The translations under genes were made by a program, and so were the position numbers. The notes beneath the pieces were generated by a model. That model was not told the origin of the DNA. It saw only the letters and a list, made by a program, of their open reading frames with translations, and searched no databases. 64,000 nt of DNA from Arenibacter amylolyticus. GTDB lineage: Bacteria; Bacteroidota; Bacteroidia; Flavobacteriales; Flavobacteriaceae. The stretch lies in contig NZ_MTAZ01000008.1 in the NCBI RefSeq assembly GCF_002150785.1, positions 1 through 64,000 on the forward strand, in the 5' to 3' direction. Below, piece after piece: positions 45,774 to 54,652 of the stretch (position 1 is the first letter of the stretch; each line of letters begins with the position of its first letter).

Positions 45774-46352
45774 ATGAGCTTACATTTTAATTTTAGGGAA
45801 ATCCTTACAGCCAGTATGGTCCTTTTTGCGGTTATAGATATCGTAGGAAGCATACCTATTATTATCAACTTACGAAATAAGGTAGGTCATATACAATCTG
45901 GAAAAGCCAGTTTGGTCTCTGCCCTGATTATGATTGCCTTTTTATTTGTGGGTGAAGAAATTTTGAAATTAATTGGCATTGACATCAATTCCTTTGCCGT
46001 AGCAGGTTCCTTTGTAATTTTCTTTTTGGCCCTGGAGATGGTTTTGGGCATCACCCTCTATAGAGACGATCACCCAGAAAGCGCCTCCATTGTCCCCATT
46101 GCCTTCCCCTTAATCGCTGGGGCTGGAACGGTTACCACCTTACTATCGCTGCGGGCGGAATACTATGTAGAGAATATCATTGTAGCCATTATAATAAATG
46201 TTATTTTTGTTTACATTGTATTAAGATCCTCTCAAAGAATAGAGAGGATATTAGGTAAAAATGGACTTAATGTTATCCGTAAAATATTTGGTGTGATTTT
46301 ATTGGCCATCGCCGTAAAGCTCTTTACAGCAAACATTAACCAGTTATTTTAG
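45774..46352 (+). CDS. MarC family integral membrane protein
   Basis: This 192-residue protein has six predicted helices and the MarC/UPF0056 signatures FAVIDIVGSIPIIINLR, LAIVPIAFPLIAGAGTVTT (here SIVPIAFPLIAGAGTVTT) and the late IRKIFGVILLAIAVKLF. The family is found in the inner membrane with no settled function; E. coli MarC is not itself a drug efflux pump. A small membrane protein gene follows 22 bases later and is probably co-transcribed. Confidence 0.93.
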   Translation: MSLHFNFREILTASMVLFAVIDIVGSIPIIINLRNKVGHIQSGKASLVSALIMIAFLFVGEEILKLIGIDINSFAVAGSFVIFFLALEMVLGITLYRDDHPESASIVPIAFPLIAGAGTVTTLLSLRAEYYVENIIVAIIINVIFVYIVLRSSQRIERILGKNGLNVIRKIFGVILLAIAVKLFTANINQLF

Positions 46353-46374
46353 GGAGCGTTAGAAAATTGATCTG

Positions 46375-46575
46375 ATGAACAAAATATTATTAGGAGTACT
46401 TATCGTATTGGGCTTGGCCCTTATTATCTTTAATATAACCATGGTAGATTTTGACGCACCTTTGGAAGGTGACAGCATAATTGCCTTGATCGGAATTGTG
46501 GCATCGTTATGCGCCATCGCATTATTGGTTATTTATTCGATCTCCAAAAAGATTGAAAAGAAAATGAAGGAGTAA
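46375..46575 (+). CDS. Small two-helix membrane protein
   Basis: This 66-residue protein has one helix at residues 3-24, a short acidic loop (DFDAPLEGDS), a second helix at 34-55 and a Lys-rich tail (SKKIEKKMKE). It follows marC by 22 bases. Similar small proteins accompany membrane protein genes in Flavobacteriaceae. No family name or function is known to me. Confidence 0.75.
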   Translation: MNKILLGVLIVLGLALIIFNITMVDFDAPLEGDSIIALIGIVASLCAIALLVIYSISKKIEKKMKE

Positions 46576-46666
46576 CACACTCCTTCCCTTTTAGAGTCCG
46601 TGGCAACCCTGCCGGTAAGCACTACTACTGAGGCTTTTTTTTATACCATAGGAACCAATTTATTAT

Positions 46667-48304
46667 TTATTCTACCTCTAGGTTTTTATCCGTAAGAACC
46701 GTGGTGTTTTGGCCGCTCCCATCGCTGTTTGCCCCATCCAGCTCCAGCACCTTAAGCACCATATCATCGGTACCGCTGAGTATTTTGGCATGGGCATTCG
46801 CATCGAAAAGCTGGGCTGCCAAGGCCGCCTTTAAGTATGTTTTAATACTTTCCTCGTGGGCGTAAAAGTCTATATTGATGCTTTTGGAAAAATAGGTGAC
46901 AAAATTTTCAAAGAAGATATCGTCTACCACATACTCTTCTATAAAGGATTCTTTATTGAAGCGATCAAAATATTCCCGGTGTTCATCGAGATAGGTAAAT
47001 ACGAAAAACGGGATAAACTGGAAATTCATACTGGCAATCGCCTCCGACTCATTGGAGCCAATGGGCACAAAAACATCTGGAATTATTCCCCCGCCACCAT
47101 AAACCACTTTCCCCTTTGGGGTTTTAAACTTTAGGGAATCGGCCACCTTAATACTATCTACGGAAAGCAACTCACCGTTATGGTAGCGGTCCATAAATTT
47201 TTGGTAGTAATCCCGATTTCCATTTTCGTAGGATTTCTGTATAGAACGCCCAGTAGGGGTGTAGTATCTGGATACTGTTAATCGTACGACCGACCCATCA
47301 CCCAGATCCATTTCGCGCTGTACCAGTCCTTTGCCAAACGACCGGCGACCTACTATGGTCCCAATATCATTATCCTGTAGGGAACCTGCAATAATTTCAC
47401 TCGCCGATGCAGACTTCTCATTAATCAGCACATAGACCGGTTTATTCTTAAAATGTCCCTTACCAGTAGCAAATACACTGTCTATTTTCCCCCTTTTGTT
47501 CTTGGTAAATAAAATCAGCTTGCCTTCGGACAAAAATTCATCAGCCATTTTCTCGGCAATCCCTAAATAACCACCCGGATTATCCCTGAGGTCTAGGGTT
47601 AGTTTTTTAGCTCCCATGGCCTCCAGTTGGCGCAGGGCTTTCTTAAACTCTCTATAGGTAGACTCTGCAAATCTATTTACTTTTAAATACCCCATATCTG
47701 GAGTAAGCATAAAATAAGACTCAACGCTTTTAATGGGTACCACGTCTCGCTCTACAACTACCTTAAAGAGTTTATCCTCTTTTTTTCTATACACTTGTAA
47801 TTCTACCGGACTCCCCTTTTTCCCTTTCAATTTTTTTACCACCTCGTCATTAGGGACTCCCAAACCAAACAAGGTATCCCCATCGGCCATAAGGATGCGG
47901 TCTCCCTGCTGAATACCTTTTAGATAACTAGGACCATCCTCTACCGGTCGGATTACCGAAATAGTATCTTTGTACATATAAAAATTTACCCCGATCCCCA
48001 CAAAATCGCCCTTCATATTCTCGGAAACCTTCGTCATATCCCTTTTGGGAATATAAACGGAATGCGGATCCAATTTTTCAAGGATATTATTGACGGTTAC
48101 ATCTACAATACTATCGGTATTTACCTCGTCTACATACTCATAATCTATAAAGTCTATCAGCCTATTGAGCTTGTCTTTATTGGAGTTTTTGGTAAAAAGC
48201 TTTTTGGAAGAATCATTAAAGTGCAGTTTTCCACCAATAAAAATACCAATGGCCAATGCCAAGGCAATGATGGTGGGCCATATAAAGGTATTTCTGCGCT
48301 TCAT
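46667..48304 (-). CDS. S41 family C-terminal processing peptidase
   Basis: This Ser/Lys protease of 545 residues is anchored by one N-terminal helix (FIWPTIIALALAIGIFIGG) with the rest in the periplasm. A PDZ domain (about residues 95-185, with YLKGIQQGDRILMADGDTLFG) is followed by the Tsp/CtpA catalytic core. The nucleophile is in NEKSASASEIIAGSLQD and the Lys in GRRSFGKGLVQ. A helical C-terminal extension of about 150 residues follows. It probably trims or degrades periplasmic proteins. The dCMP deaminase gene lies 11 bases upstream on the same strand, so they share a transcript, an order common in Flavobacteriia. Confidence 0.95.
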   Translation of the reverse strand: MKRRNTFIWPTIIALALAIGIFIGGKLHFNDSSKKLFTKNSNKDKLNRLIDFIDYEYVDEVNTDSIVDVTVNNILEKLDPHSVYIPKRDMTKVSENMKGDFVGIGVNFYMYKDTISVIRPVEDGPSYLKGIQQGDRILMADGDTLFGLGVPNDEVVKKLKGKKGSPVELQVYRKKEDKLFKVVVERDVVPIKSVESYFMLTPDMGYLKVNRFAESTYREFKKALRQLEAMGAKKLTLDLRDNPGGYLGIAEKMADEFLSEGKLILFTKNKRGKIDSVFATGKGHFKNKPVYVLINEKSASASEIIAGSLQDNDIGTIVGRRSFGKGLVQREMDLGDGSVVRLTVSRYYTPTGRSIQKSYENGNRDYYQKFMDRYHNGELLSVDSIKVADSLKFKTPKGKVVYGGGGIIPDVFVPIGSNESEAIASMNFQFIPFFVFTYLDEHREYFDRFNKESFIEEYVVDDIFFENFVTYFSKSINIDFYAHEESIKTYLKAALAAQLFDANAHAKILSGTDDMVLKVLELDGANSDGSGQNTTVLTDKNLEVE

Positions 48305-48315
48305 TTCTTAAATTC

Positions 48316-48768
48316 TTATAGGGTATTTACGATTTCTGGCATCTGAATAAGCTCTACCCCCGCCTTTTTCAAAAACTGTATACCAGCATCATCTTTGTAC
48401 GCCTTTTGATATACTACACGTTTTATGCCAGATTGGTGAATTAATTTACTGCATTCCTTACAGGGCGAGAGGGTAATATACAGGGTGGCCCCTTCGCAAG
48501 ATTGCGTAGAGGCGGCTACTTTAGAAATAGCATTTGCCTCGGCGTGCAATACATACCATTTGGTATATCCTTCTTCGTCCTCACAAATATTCTCAAATCC
48601 GGTAGGGGTGCCGTTATAACCATCCGAGATGATCATCCTATCCTTTACAATTATTGCCCCCACCTGTTTTCGCTCGCAATAGGAGAGTTTCCCCCACTCG
48701 CTCGCCATACGCAAATACGCTCTATCGTATTTTTCTTGCTTGCGTTCCTTCATTGTAATTATATCCAC
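48316..48768 (-). CDS. Deoxycytidylate deaminase
   Basis: This 150-residue zinc enzyme (145 from the second ATG at 48753) converts dCMP to dUMP for thymidylate synthesis. The zinc site is complete: His-Ala-Glu in LHAEANAISKV and PCKECSKLIHQ. The ERKQVGAIIVKDRMIISDGYNGTP segment is diagnostic for the dCMP deaminase/ComEB group. It is co-transcribed with the S41 peptidase downstream. No promoter box was found. Confidence 0.94.
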   Translation of the reverse strand: MDIITMKERKQEKYDRAYLRMASEWGKLSYCERKQVGAIIVKDRMIISDGYNGTPTGFENICEDEEGYTKWYVLHAEANAISKVAASTQSCEGATLYITLSPCKECSKLIHQSGIKRVVYQKAYKDDAGIQFLKKAGVELIQMPEIVNTL

Positions 48769-49315
48769 TTAAATTATCTTCCTTACAACTAAGACTCCTG
48801 CAGACTACTTCAATTTATTTTGCAGTTGCCATGAACCCATAAAGGAAAAGTTGATTTACTGGGTGGAAAATCCTTCCCACACTCAAAATTAATGCATTTT
48901 ATGAATTAATGGTTTTAATTACCGTTAAGGTTTATAAAATTCCTGTCAACCGAAAATAGTAGCATCCATAGACACTGGATCAATTACCTCCATACTGAAG
49001 AATATTTGATTAAAAAGAACCTGTTTAAACTTTATTGTTTTCTGAAACACTTCTACTAACAACAAAAGGTAATTCTTCGCTAAAAATGCCACGTTCAGGC
49101 CGGGAAAACTGGAAATACCTAAGTGCTCCCAAACCCTATAAAGGATCTAATCCAAACTGGGGAAACTACGCATCCTCCTTCGCTCCAAAAAATCAAATCA
49201 GGGCTTAAAACACCATCCTTTTATTGACTGAAAATCGCGTTTTCACCTTTTTATAGGCACCACTTCGGGGATCCCCAATTGGGTAATTTATTCATAACCA
49301 GCCCCTCTAAATTTA

Positions 49316-49338
49316 TTATTTATAATTATTCTAAATAA
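49316..49338. promoter_or_regulatory. Iron-box-like 23-bp palindrome before the siderophore receptor
   Basis: A 23-base near-perfect inverted repeat with arms TTATTTAtAAT and ATTcTAAATAA around a single T has one mismatched pair. The 7-1-7 layout and AT content match Fur-type boxes. It lies just upstream of the -33 region of the receptor promoter. Confidence 0.5.
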
Positions 49339-49362
49339 TTTTAAAATAAAAAACAGCCGCTT

Positions 49363-49370
49363 TATATTTG
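49363..49370 (+). promoter_or_regulatory. -7 promoter box of the siderophore receptor
   Basis: TATATTTG matches TAnnTTTG exactly, 29 bases before the ATG. An 18-base palindrome with one mismatched pair (ACcTAATTT/AAATTAaGT, 49373-49390) follows it at once, over the transcription start, and may be a second operator. Confidence 0.6.
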
Positions 49371-49399
49371 CCACCTAATTTAAATTAAGTCTAAATAAG

Positions 49400-51784
49400 A
49401 TGTATAATAAATCATTGCTCCTACTCGCCGCATTTTGCCTTCAATGGGGATTTGCGCAAGAAGGAAAAATAAGCGGAAAAGTATTAAACTCGGACCAGGA
49501 TGCTATTTCCTATGCCTCGGTAATATTGGAGCCGGCTTCCATTGGAACGGCAGCAGATGAAAACGGGAATTTTTCCATAAACCATCTAAATCCAGGGCAG
49601 CACACCCTTAAAATAAGCTCTGTTGGCTATCAACCTCTATTAAAAACAATAACCCTTGGAGAAAACGAAACCGTGGAACTAGTAGTTAGTCTCAGGGACG
49701 GCATGGAATTAGACCAGGTAGAAGTATTTGGGAACCGCTATGAGCATCCAGACAAAATAGAGGCCCTTACCAGACTACCCCTAGCCCCATACGAACAAAT
49801 ACAAAGTATCTCTATAATCTCCCAAAAACTGATAGAACAACAAGGGAATCTCACCATCTCCGATGCTACCAAAAACGTTCCAGGGGTATATACCTTTGCA
49901 ACCTACGGCAACAAAAGGGAAAGCATGTCCTCTAGAGGTTTTAGAGGGATCCCCATACTTAAAAATGGGGTTCGGGTACATTCCGATTTTAGAGGGGTAG
50001 GGATTTTAACCGATATGCAAGGTGTAGACAATATTCAGGTGCTAAAAGGCGCTACTGCCATCACCCAGGGTGTTGCCACCGATTTGGGAAGCCCTGGAGG
50101 GGTTATCAACATCGTAACCAAAACCCCTATATATCAGTTTGGAGGTAATATTTCCTTACGCTTAGGCAGCTTTGGACAAGCAAGAACCACCTTTGATGTT
50201 TACGGCCCCTTAAACGAGAAGAAGGATCTAGCCTTTAGAATAAACGGGGCCCTTGAGCGCTCCGATAGCTTTAGAAAAGGTGTGGGCTCGGAAAGATTCT
50301 ACATCAACCCATCCCTAGAATGGCGTATAGACGACAACACCACCCTTAGCATGGAAATGGATTATATGGATGATAGCAGAACCCCGGATGTAGGTACGGT
50401 AAACTTAAATGAAAATGATATCAATGCCATTTACAATATGCCATACCACCGGTTTCTGGGGTATAAGAACGACAAATCCATCACTCAAAACTCTACCTAC
50501 GCCCTTAGATTTAAGCGCAACCTCAGCGAAAAACTAAGCCTACAGGCCGCCTATTACAAATCCAGTTTGGATCTGGATGATAAGGGAGCAAGTTTGGGCA
50601 ATGTGGTAGCCGATGACAACGGAACCCCCCAATACGAATTGCGAAAAAGGGGATATTCCGTTTCAACCAGAAAAGACAACAACAGCGTTTTACAATTTGA
50701 TCTGGTGGGAAACAAATTAAAGACTGGAGGCATTAGCCACACTTTTCAGGTCGGATTTGATTACAGGACCACTTCCTTTAATACGTTTAACCAAAGCGTT
50801 GCAACCGTAGATACCATCAATGTATTTACAGGGATAAGCAATACTTTGCCAGGGGCGTTGGCTTTCGGAGCCGCCAATGAAGCTGGGTCTTCCTCTAGAT
50901 CTATTGGATTTGTTGCCCAGGATGTTATCACCTTAAACTCCTGGTTAAAAACATTTTTAGGGGTACGCTATAGTACCACACAAAGCAGTACTGCAACTGA
51001 AACTACCAATAGCAATGCCTTTAATCCGCTTTTTGGACTTGTTTTACAACCCGTAAATAACCTGAATGTTTTTGCCTCCTATACCAATAGCTCCTACCCA
51101 AGAACCGCAACCCGTTTAGACGTGGAAGGAAAGGAATTAGGAAATGAGCGTTTTGACCAATTGGAAGCGGGTATAAAAACGAATTGGTTGGATAACAGAC
51201 TAAGATTCAATTTCACCTTCTTTAAAATTAACAATAAGAATATAAATCTTGCCGTTTACGATGAAAACTGGGTTGCCACAGGTTTCTATGAAAAAGGCGG
51301 GAACGACGAGCGAAAAGGGATAGAAGTAGAACTTACCGGAAGGATCCTAGATAGGCTAGAGGTTATTACAGGCTACTCGTATATCGATGCACAGTACAAA
51401 GAACACAATGCCTATGTTTTTGGTTCTTCTCCGCTAAACACTCCTAAACACACCTTTAACGCTTATGCCAATTATGGTTTTAAAGGAAGGTTAAACGGCC
51501 TATTTCTAGGTGCGGGAGCCTACTATACCGGGGAAAGACCTATTAACGATTGGAGCTCGGGAGCCATCACCCATGAAGGGATAGTTCCTAACCAAAAACC
51601 TTTTGATGTAGCGGCCTATACTATGGTGAATGCCCAGGTATCGTATCAATTGGACCAACATTGGAACTTTAGGTTCCTAGTGAACAATGTATTGGATGAA
51701 ATTGGGTACAATGCCTACCGCACCAGGTACATAAACCAAACCGATCCTAGAAATTTTGCAGGGGTAATTACGTATTCCTTCTAA
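49400..51784 (+). CDS. TonB-dependent siderophore receptor
   Basis: This 794-residue outer-membrane receptor has a signal peptide (LLLLAAFCLQWGFAQ) and an N-terminal carboxypeptidase-regulatory-like domain (about 22-100). The plug carries TKNVPGVYTFATYGNKRES, MSSRGFRGIPILKNGVR and ATDLGSPGGVINIVTKTP. The FhuA/FecA-type barrel ends RNFAGVITYSF. The plug signature is that of the siderophore receptor subfamily, so ferric siderophores are the expected cargo. Iron control is suggested by the palindromes upstream, and the PepSY gene downstream is a common partner. A terminator or attenuator separates the two. Confidence 0.93.
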   Translation: MYNKSLLLLAAFCLQWGFAQEGKISGKVLNSDQDAISYASVILEPASIGTAADENGNFSINHLNPGQHTLKISSVGYQPLLKTITLGENETVELVVSLRDGMELDQVEVFGNRYEHPDKIEALTRLPLAPYEQIQSISIISQKLIEQQGNLTISDATKNVPGVYTFATYGNKRESMSSRGFRGIPILKNGVRVHSDFRGVGILTDMQGVDNIQVLKGATAITQGVATDLGSPGGVINIVTKTPIYQFGGNISLRLGSFGQARTTFDVYGPLNEKKDLAFRINGALERSDSFRKGVGSERFYINPSLEWRIDDNTTLSMEMDYMDDSRTPDVGTVNLNENDINAIYNMPYHRFLGYKNDKSITQNSTYALRFKRNLSEKLSLQAAYYKSSLDLDDKGASLGNVVADDNGTPQYELRKRGYSVSTRKDNNSVLQFDLVGNKLKTGGISHTFQVGFDYRTTSFNTFNQSVATVDTINVFTGISNTLPGALAFGAANEAGSSSRSIGFVAQDVITLNSWLKTFLGVRYSTTQSSTATETTNSNAFNPLFGLVLQPVNNLNVFASYTNSSYPRTATRLDVEGKELGNERFDQLEAGIKTNWLDNRLRFNFTFFKINNKNINLAVYDENWVATGFYEKGGNDERKGIEVELTGRILDRLEVITGYSYIDAQYKEHNAYVFGSSPLNTPKHTFNAYANYGFKGRLNGLFLGAGAYYTGERPINDWSSGAITHEGIVPNQKPFDVAAYTMVNAQVSYQLDQHWNFRFLVNNVLDEIGYNAYRTRYINQTDPRNFAGVITYSF

Positions 51785-51815
51785 GCGATCAACCAATTGT
51801 TTATAATCTATTAGA

Positions 51816-51843
51816 GTTGCGGGGTGTTACCCCGCAACTTTTT
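51816..51843 (+). terminator. Terminator/attenuator between receptor and PepSY gene
   Basis: GTTGCGGGG/CCCCGCAAC, a 9-bp GC-rich stem with a 5-base loop, is followed by T5. It lies between two functionally linked genes, so partial read-through would give less PepSY protein than receptor. Confidence 0.88.
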
Positions 51844-51861
51844 CCCTAAAATGGTGTTTCA

Positions 51862-53001
51862 ATGGTAAAAAAGAAATCGGCCAACCTAAGAAAGTTTATC
51901 AACGACATTCATTTGTGGTTAGGCCTTTTCAGCGGGATTATTCTATTTATTATTTGCGCTACAGGAACCATCCTTACCTATGAAAAGGAAATTAAAGCCC
52001 TTTTTGCACAAGACCCCCAAGTGACGGCCATTGGCAAAAAACATTCCTTGGATGAGTTGGTGGTGATTTTAAAGGCCCACACCAAGGGGCTGGTCAGCAG
52101 GGTTAGTATTGAGGAACACCCAGAGGCCCCCTATGCATTTGTTGTAAAAAAAGATCCTAAGGAAAAAAGGGGAAGCACCTATTTTATGGATCCCTATACC
52201 GGAGAAATTTTACATAACAAACAAAATCCGGCAGATGGCTTTATGCTGACCATATTTAAAATGCACCGTTGGCTGCTTTTGGATATTCCCTATGGAAGAC
52301 CTATCGTTGGAATTGCTACCATCATTTTTATTATCCTAAGCATTAGCGGTCTAATACTATGGTTTCCTAAAAGACTAAGGTGGAAAAATTTAAAAACGGG
52401 GTTCAAAATAAAAACCTCCGCCAATTGGAAACGCATTAACCACGATCTTCACAATACCCTAGGATTTTACGCCTGTGCTTTTTTATTGATCATGGGCATT
52501 ACCGGCCTATGCTGGTCTTTTGAAGGTTACCGCGAAGGCTTGGGCAAGCTGCTTGGCACCCCCATTTTTGGGAGGAACAATAGTAAGTTACAGCACCATC
52601 CCCCTAAGAAAGAAGCCCCTGCCATCAATTATGAAGACGCCCTCATCCTGCTAAATGAGAAACTGCCCTACAACGGAAAAGTCACTATGTATTTTCCAAC
52701 CGAAAAAACCCCCTATTACACCCTTAGCAAATACGATGAAACTAGCTGGATGCCCTCCGCCTCAGATACCTATCTGATAGATCGCTATGGGAACACCCTT
52801 CAGGAAGATCTTTTCAGCAACAAACCGTTTAATGTTAAGCTTGCCAGCCTGATTAAACCCTTGCATACGGGAGAGATCTTTGGAGGCTTCTCCAAGTTCA
52901 TCTACTTTTTGGCTTGTCTTATCGGTACCAGCCTGCCCATTACAGGGACACTCATTTGGTTTAATAAGTTAAAAAAGAAAAAGGGTTCAAAAAGGTGCTA
53001 G
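51862..53001 (+). CDS. PepSY-associated TM helix protein (possible ferric-siderophore reductase)
   Basis: This 379-residue inner-membrane protein has four helix regions (about 21-42, 143-168, 196-218 and 345-367) and a PepSY-type periplasmic domain. Conserved His residues flank the helices: DIHLWLGL, FKMHRWLLL, INHDLHNTLGF and KPLHTGEIFGG. These are suitable heme ligands. In the family, some members reduce ferric siderophores at the inner membrane. The gene follows the siderophore receptor, which supports that role; it is inference. Confidence 0.88.
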   Translation: MVKKKSANLRKFINDIHLWLGLFSGIILFIICATGTILTYEKEIKALFAQDPQVTAIGKKHSLDELVVILKAHTKGLVSRVSIEEHPEAPYAFVVKKDPKEKRGSTYFMDPYTGEILHNKQNPADGFMLTIFKMHRWLLLDIPYGRPIVGIATIIFIILSISGLILWFPKRLRWKNLKTGFKIKTSANWKRINHDLHNTLGFYACAFLLIMGITGLCWSFEGYREGLGKLLGTPIFGRNNSKLQHHPPKKEAPAINYEDALILLNEKLPYNGKVTMYFPTEKTPYYTLSKYDETSWMPSASDTYLIDRYGNTLQEDLFSNKPFNVKLASLIKPLHTGEIFGGFSKFIYFLACLIGTSLPITGTLIWFNKLKKKKGSKRC

Positions 53002-53286
53002 ACCCTAAATCAGAAATTAAGAATTGTACTAAAACGCCATTGTAATGGTAAAAACAAAAGGCAATAGCGAGGATTTACCGGATACTACTATGAATTGCTA
53101 CCCAACTTAGTTGGACAGGAGATTCAAAAAAAAATGGTATTGATTTAAGCCCCCTTAAATGTATAAGCTACTTCAACTGCAAGCCTAGCCTACCAAATAA
53201 TTGCACCTCATATTCAACCAGGAACGCTTCTACCTACACCCCTTATGCAATCCCAAACCATAAGGGATTTAAGGGGCAGGTACCTA

Positions 53287-54030
53287 CTACAAGCCTCTTT
53301 CCTGCTGAATGGTCTCGTAAGCCTTCTGAACTTCCTTAAACTTCTCTTCGGCTCCTTTTTTAATGGCTTCGTTTTGGGTATTTACCCTATCTGGGTGGTA
53401 TTTTTTAGCCATGGCTCTATACGCTTTTTTAACCTCCTCGTCCGTGGCCGATTTATTTATCTCTAGAATTTTATAGGCGGTATCGGCCGATTTTATAAAC
53501 ATGGCCTTAATACTTTCAAAATCGCCCATACTCACTCTAAAATACCCGGCAATTTCCCTGATTTTATCAATTTCGGCCTGCCGAACCGTTCCATCTGCTT
53601 GGGCAATTCCAAAAAGGAAATGCAATAATTGCAATCGCACCTCATACCGGGTACGCTGATTTAAAAACGTACAGATTTTTTCTGCCGAAACCTCCCTCTT
53701 CTTAACCACCTCGTTAAAGGTCCTAAAAATGGCATTGGCCTTGTCTTTTCCATAGGCACCAACAAAGTACTGACGCACATAATCCATTTCGCGCTGACTC
53801 ACCACTCCGTCTGCTTTAATCACTATAGAGCAGAGCGACAATAGGTGAAGCTCAAAATCTTCCGGACTTACAGATTGCCTAGTGAAGTCTTGAAATACGG
53901 ATCGGCCCCCCGAACTGCCCTTATTATTAACGCCGTCTATAAAACTACCAATAAAATATCCTAATATGGCTCCGGGAAACCTAAACAAATAAAACCCCAA
54001 TATGGCGGCAATCCATTTTATCATCTTCAC
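53287..54030 (-). CDS. TerB-DnaJ domain co-chaperone (DjlA-like)
   Basis: This 247-residue protein has an N-terminal hydrophobic segment ([33 protein letters not shown]), a TerB-like helical domain (about 60-165, [31 protein letters not shown]) and a C-terminal J domain (about 180-247). The J domain has [20 protein letters not shown] and the catalytic HPD in KKYHPDRV. The J domain stimulates DnaK. The arrangement is that of membrane-anchored DjlA. It is a single gene on the minus strand, convergent with the PepSY gene over a 285-base gap that shows only small palindromes. Confidence 0.93.
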   Translation of the reverse strand: MKMIKWIAAILGFYLFRFPGAILGYFIGSFIDGVNNKGSSGGRSVFQDFTRQSVSPEDFELHLLSLCSIVIKADGVVSQREMDYVRQYFVGAYGKDKANAIFRTFNEVVKKREVSAEKICTFLNQRTRYEVRLQLLHFLFGIAQADGTVRQAEIDKIREIAGYFRVSMGDFESIKAMFIKSADTAYKILEINKSATDEEVKKAYRAMAKKYHPDRVNTQNEAIKKGAEEKFKEVQKAYETIQQERGL

Positions 54031-54117
54031 GTAAATTTGGGCAAAGATATAATTTTACCATAGAACGGAAGGTTTAATGAAAAGTTAAGGTATTCTAATG
54101 GAGTGCACGAAAATGGT

Positions 54118-54125
54118 TATCTTTG
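54118..54125 (+). promoter_or_regulatory. -7 promoter box of the bacilliredoxin gene
   Basis: TATCTTTG is a perfect TAnnTTTG 35 bases before ATG 54161. It lies inside the longer frame that opens at 54098, which argues against that start. Confidence 0.6.
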
Positions 54126-54160
54126 AGGCACTTATTAATAATCATACAAAAATAACATAT

Positions 54161-54571
54161 ATGTATCCTGCAGAATTAGTAAAACCGATGAGAGAAGACT
54201 TAGCATCAGCTGGGTTTGAAGAACTATATACCGCGGAGGCAGTGGAAAAGGCCATCAATAAAGAGGGAACCATTTTAGTAGTGGTGAACTCCGTATGTGG
54301 TTGTGCCGCAGCTAATGCCAGACCGGCCGCAAAAATGAGCCTTCAAAATGCAAAAAAACCTACCCAATTGGCTACGGTATTTGCTGGAGTAGACAAGGAA
54401 GCAGTAGATGCTGCTAGGAATCTAATGGTTCCCTTCCCCCCATCTTCTCCAAGTATGGCTTTGTTTAAAGATGGAGAGTTAGTCCATATGATAGAGCGCC
54501 ATCATATTGAAGGTAGACCTGCAGAAGTTATCGCAGAGAACCTAATGGAGGCTTACAATGAATTTTGCTAA
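54161..54571 (+). CDS. Bacilliredoxin, BrxA/BrxB (YphP/YqiW) family
   Basis: This 136-residue cytoplasmic thioredoxin-fold protein opens MYPAELVKPMREDL, the exact family-type start. The ATG at 54161 is preferred over 54098 because the -7 box lies in between. The active site is VNSVCGCAAANARPA with Cys46-Gly-Cys48, the CGC motif of bacilliredoxins. They remove bacillithiol from S-bacillithiolated proteins or act as thiol isomerases. The FPPSSPSMALFKDGELVHMIERHHIEG block is also characteristic. A terminator follows. Confidence 0.94.
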   Translation: MYPAELVKPMREDLASAGFEELYTAEAVEKAINKEGTILVVVNSVCGCAAANARPAAKMSLQNAKKPTQLATVFAGVDKEAVDAARNLMVPFPPSSPSMALFKDGELVHMIERHHIEGRPAEVIAENLMEAYNEFC

Positions 54572-54611
54572 CCCCATGGCTCTAAAATAAGCACTCAGAA
54601 AAATTTAATTC

Positions 54612-54640
54612 AAAAACCGCTTTGTAATAGGGCGGTTTTT
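54612..54640 (+). terminator. Terminator of the bacilliredoxin gene
   Basis: AAAAACCGC/GCGGTTTTT stem with a T-rich tail. The TATTTTTG at 54641-54648, partly in this tail, also matches a -7 box, but it lies only 4 bases before the plsC ATG. Confidence 0.85.
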
Positions 54641-54652
54641 TATTTTTGTAAG

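Larger units (their letters stand above)
48769..49399. other. Intergenic region ahead of the siderophore receptor
   Basis: This 631-base gap holds an imperfect 23-bp palindrome at 48888-48910 (ATTAAT arms) and the iron-box, -7 box and second palindrome listed separately near the receptor. The stretch 48911-49315 shows nothing that I can support; no reading frame looks like a gene. Confidence 0.5.

Noticed and set aside
46576-46666. Terminator between the small membrane gene and the S41 gene
   Set aside because: A T-run is present at 46637-46643, but no stable stem could be paired before it by eye.
53002-53286. Small palindromes (ATTTAAG/CTTAAAT near 53143; CCCTTATG/CATAAGGG at 53240-53266) as terminators
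   Set aside because: Neither is followed by a T-run in the needed direction; they may be chance.
54098-54160. Extended start of the bacilliredoxin
   Set aside because: A perfect -7 box lies inside the extension, and family members begin MYPAELV.
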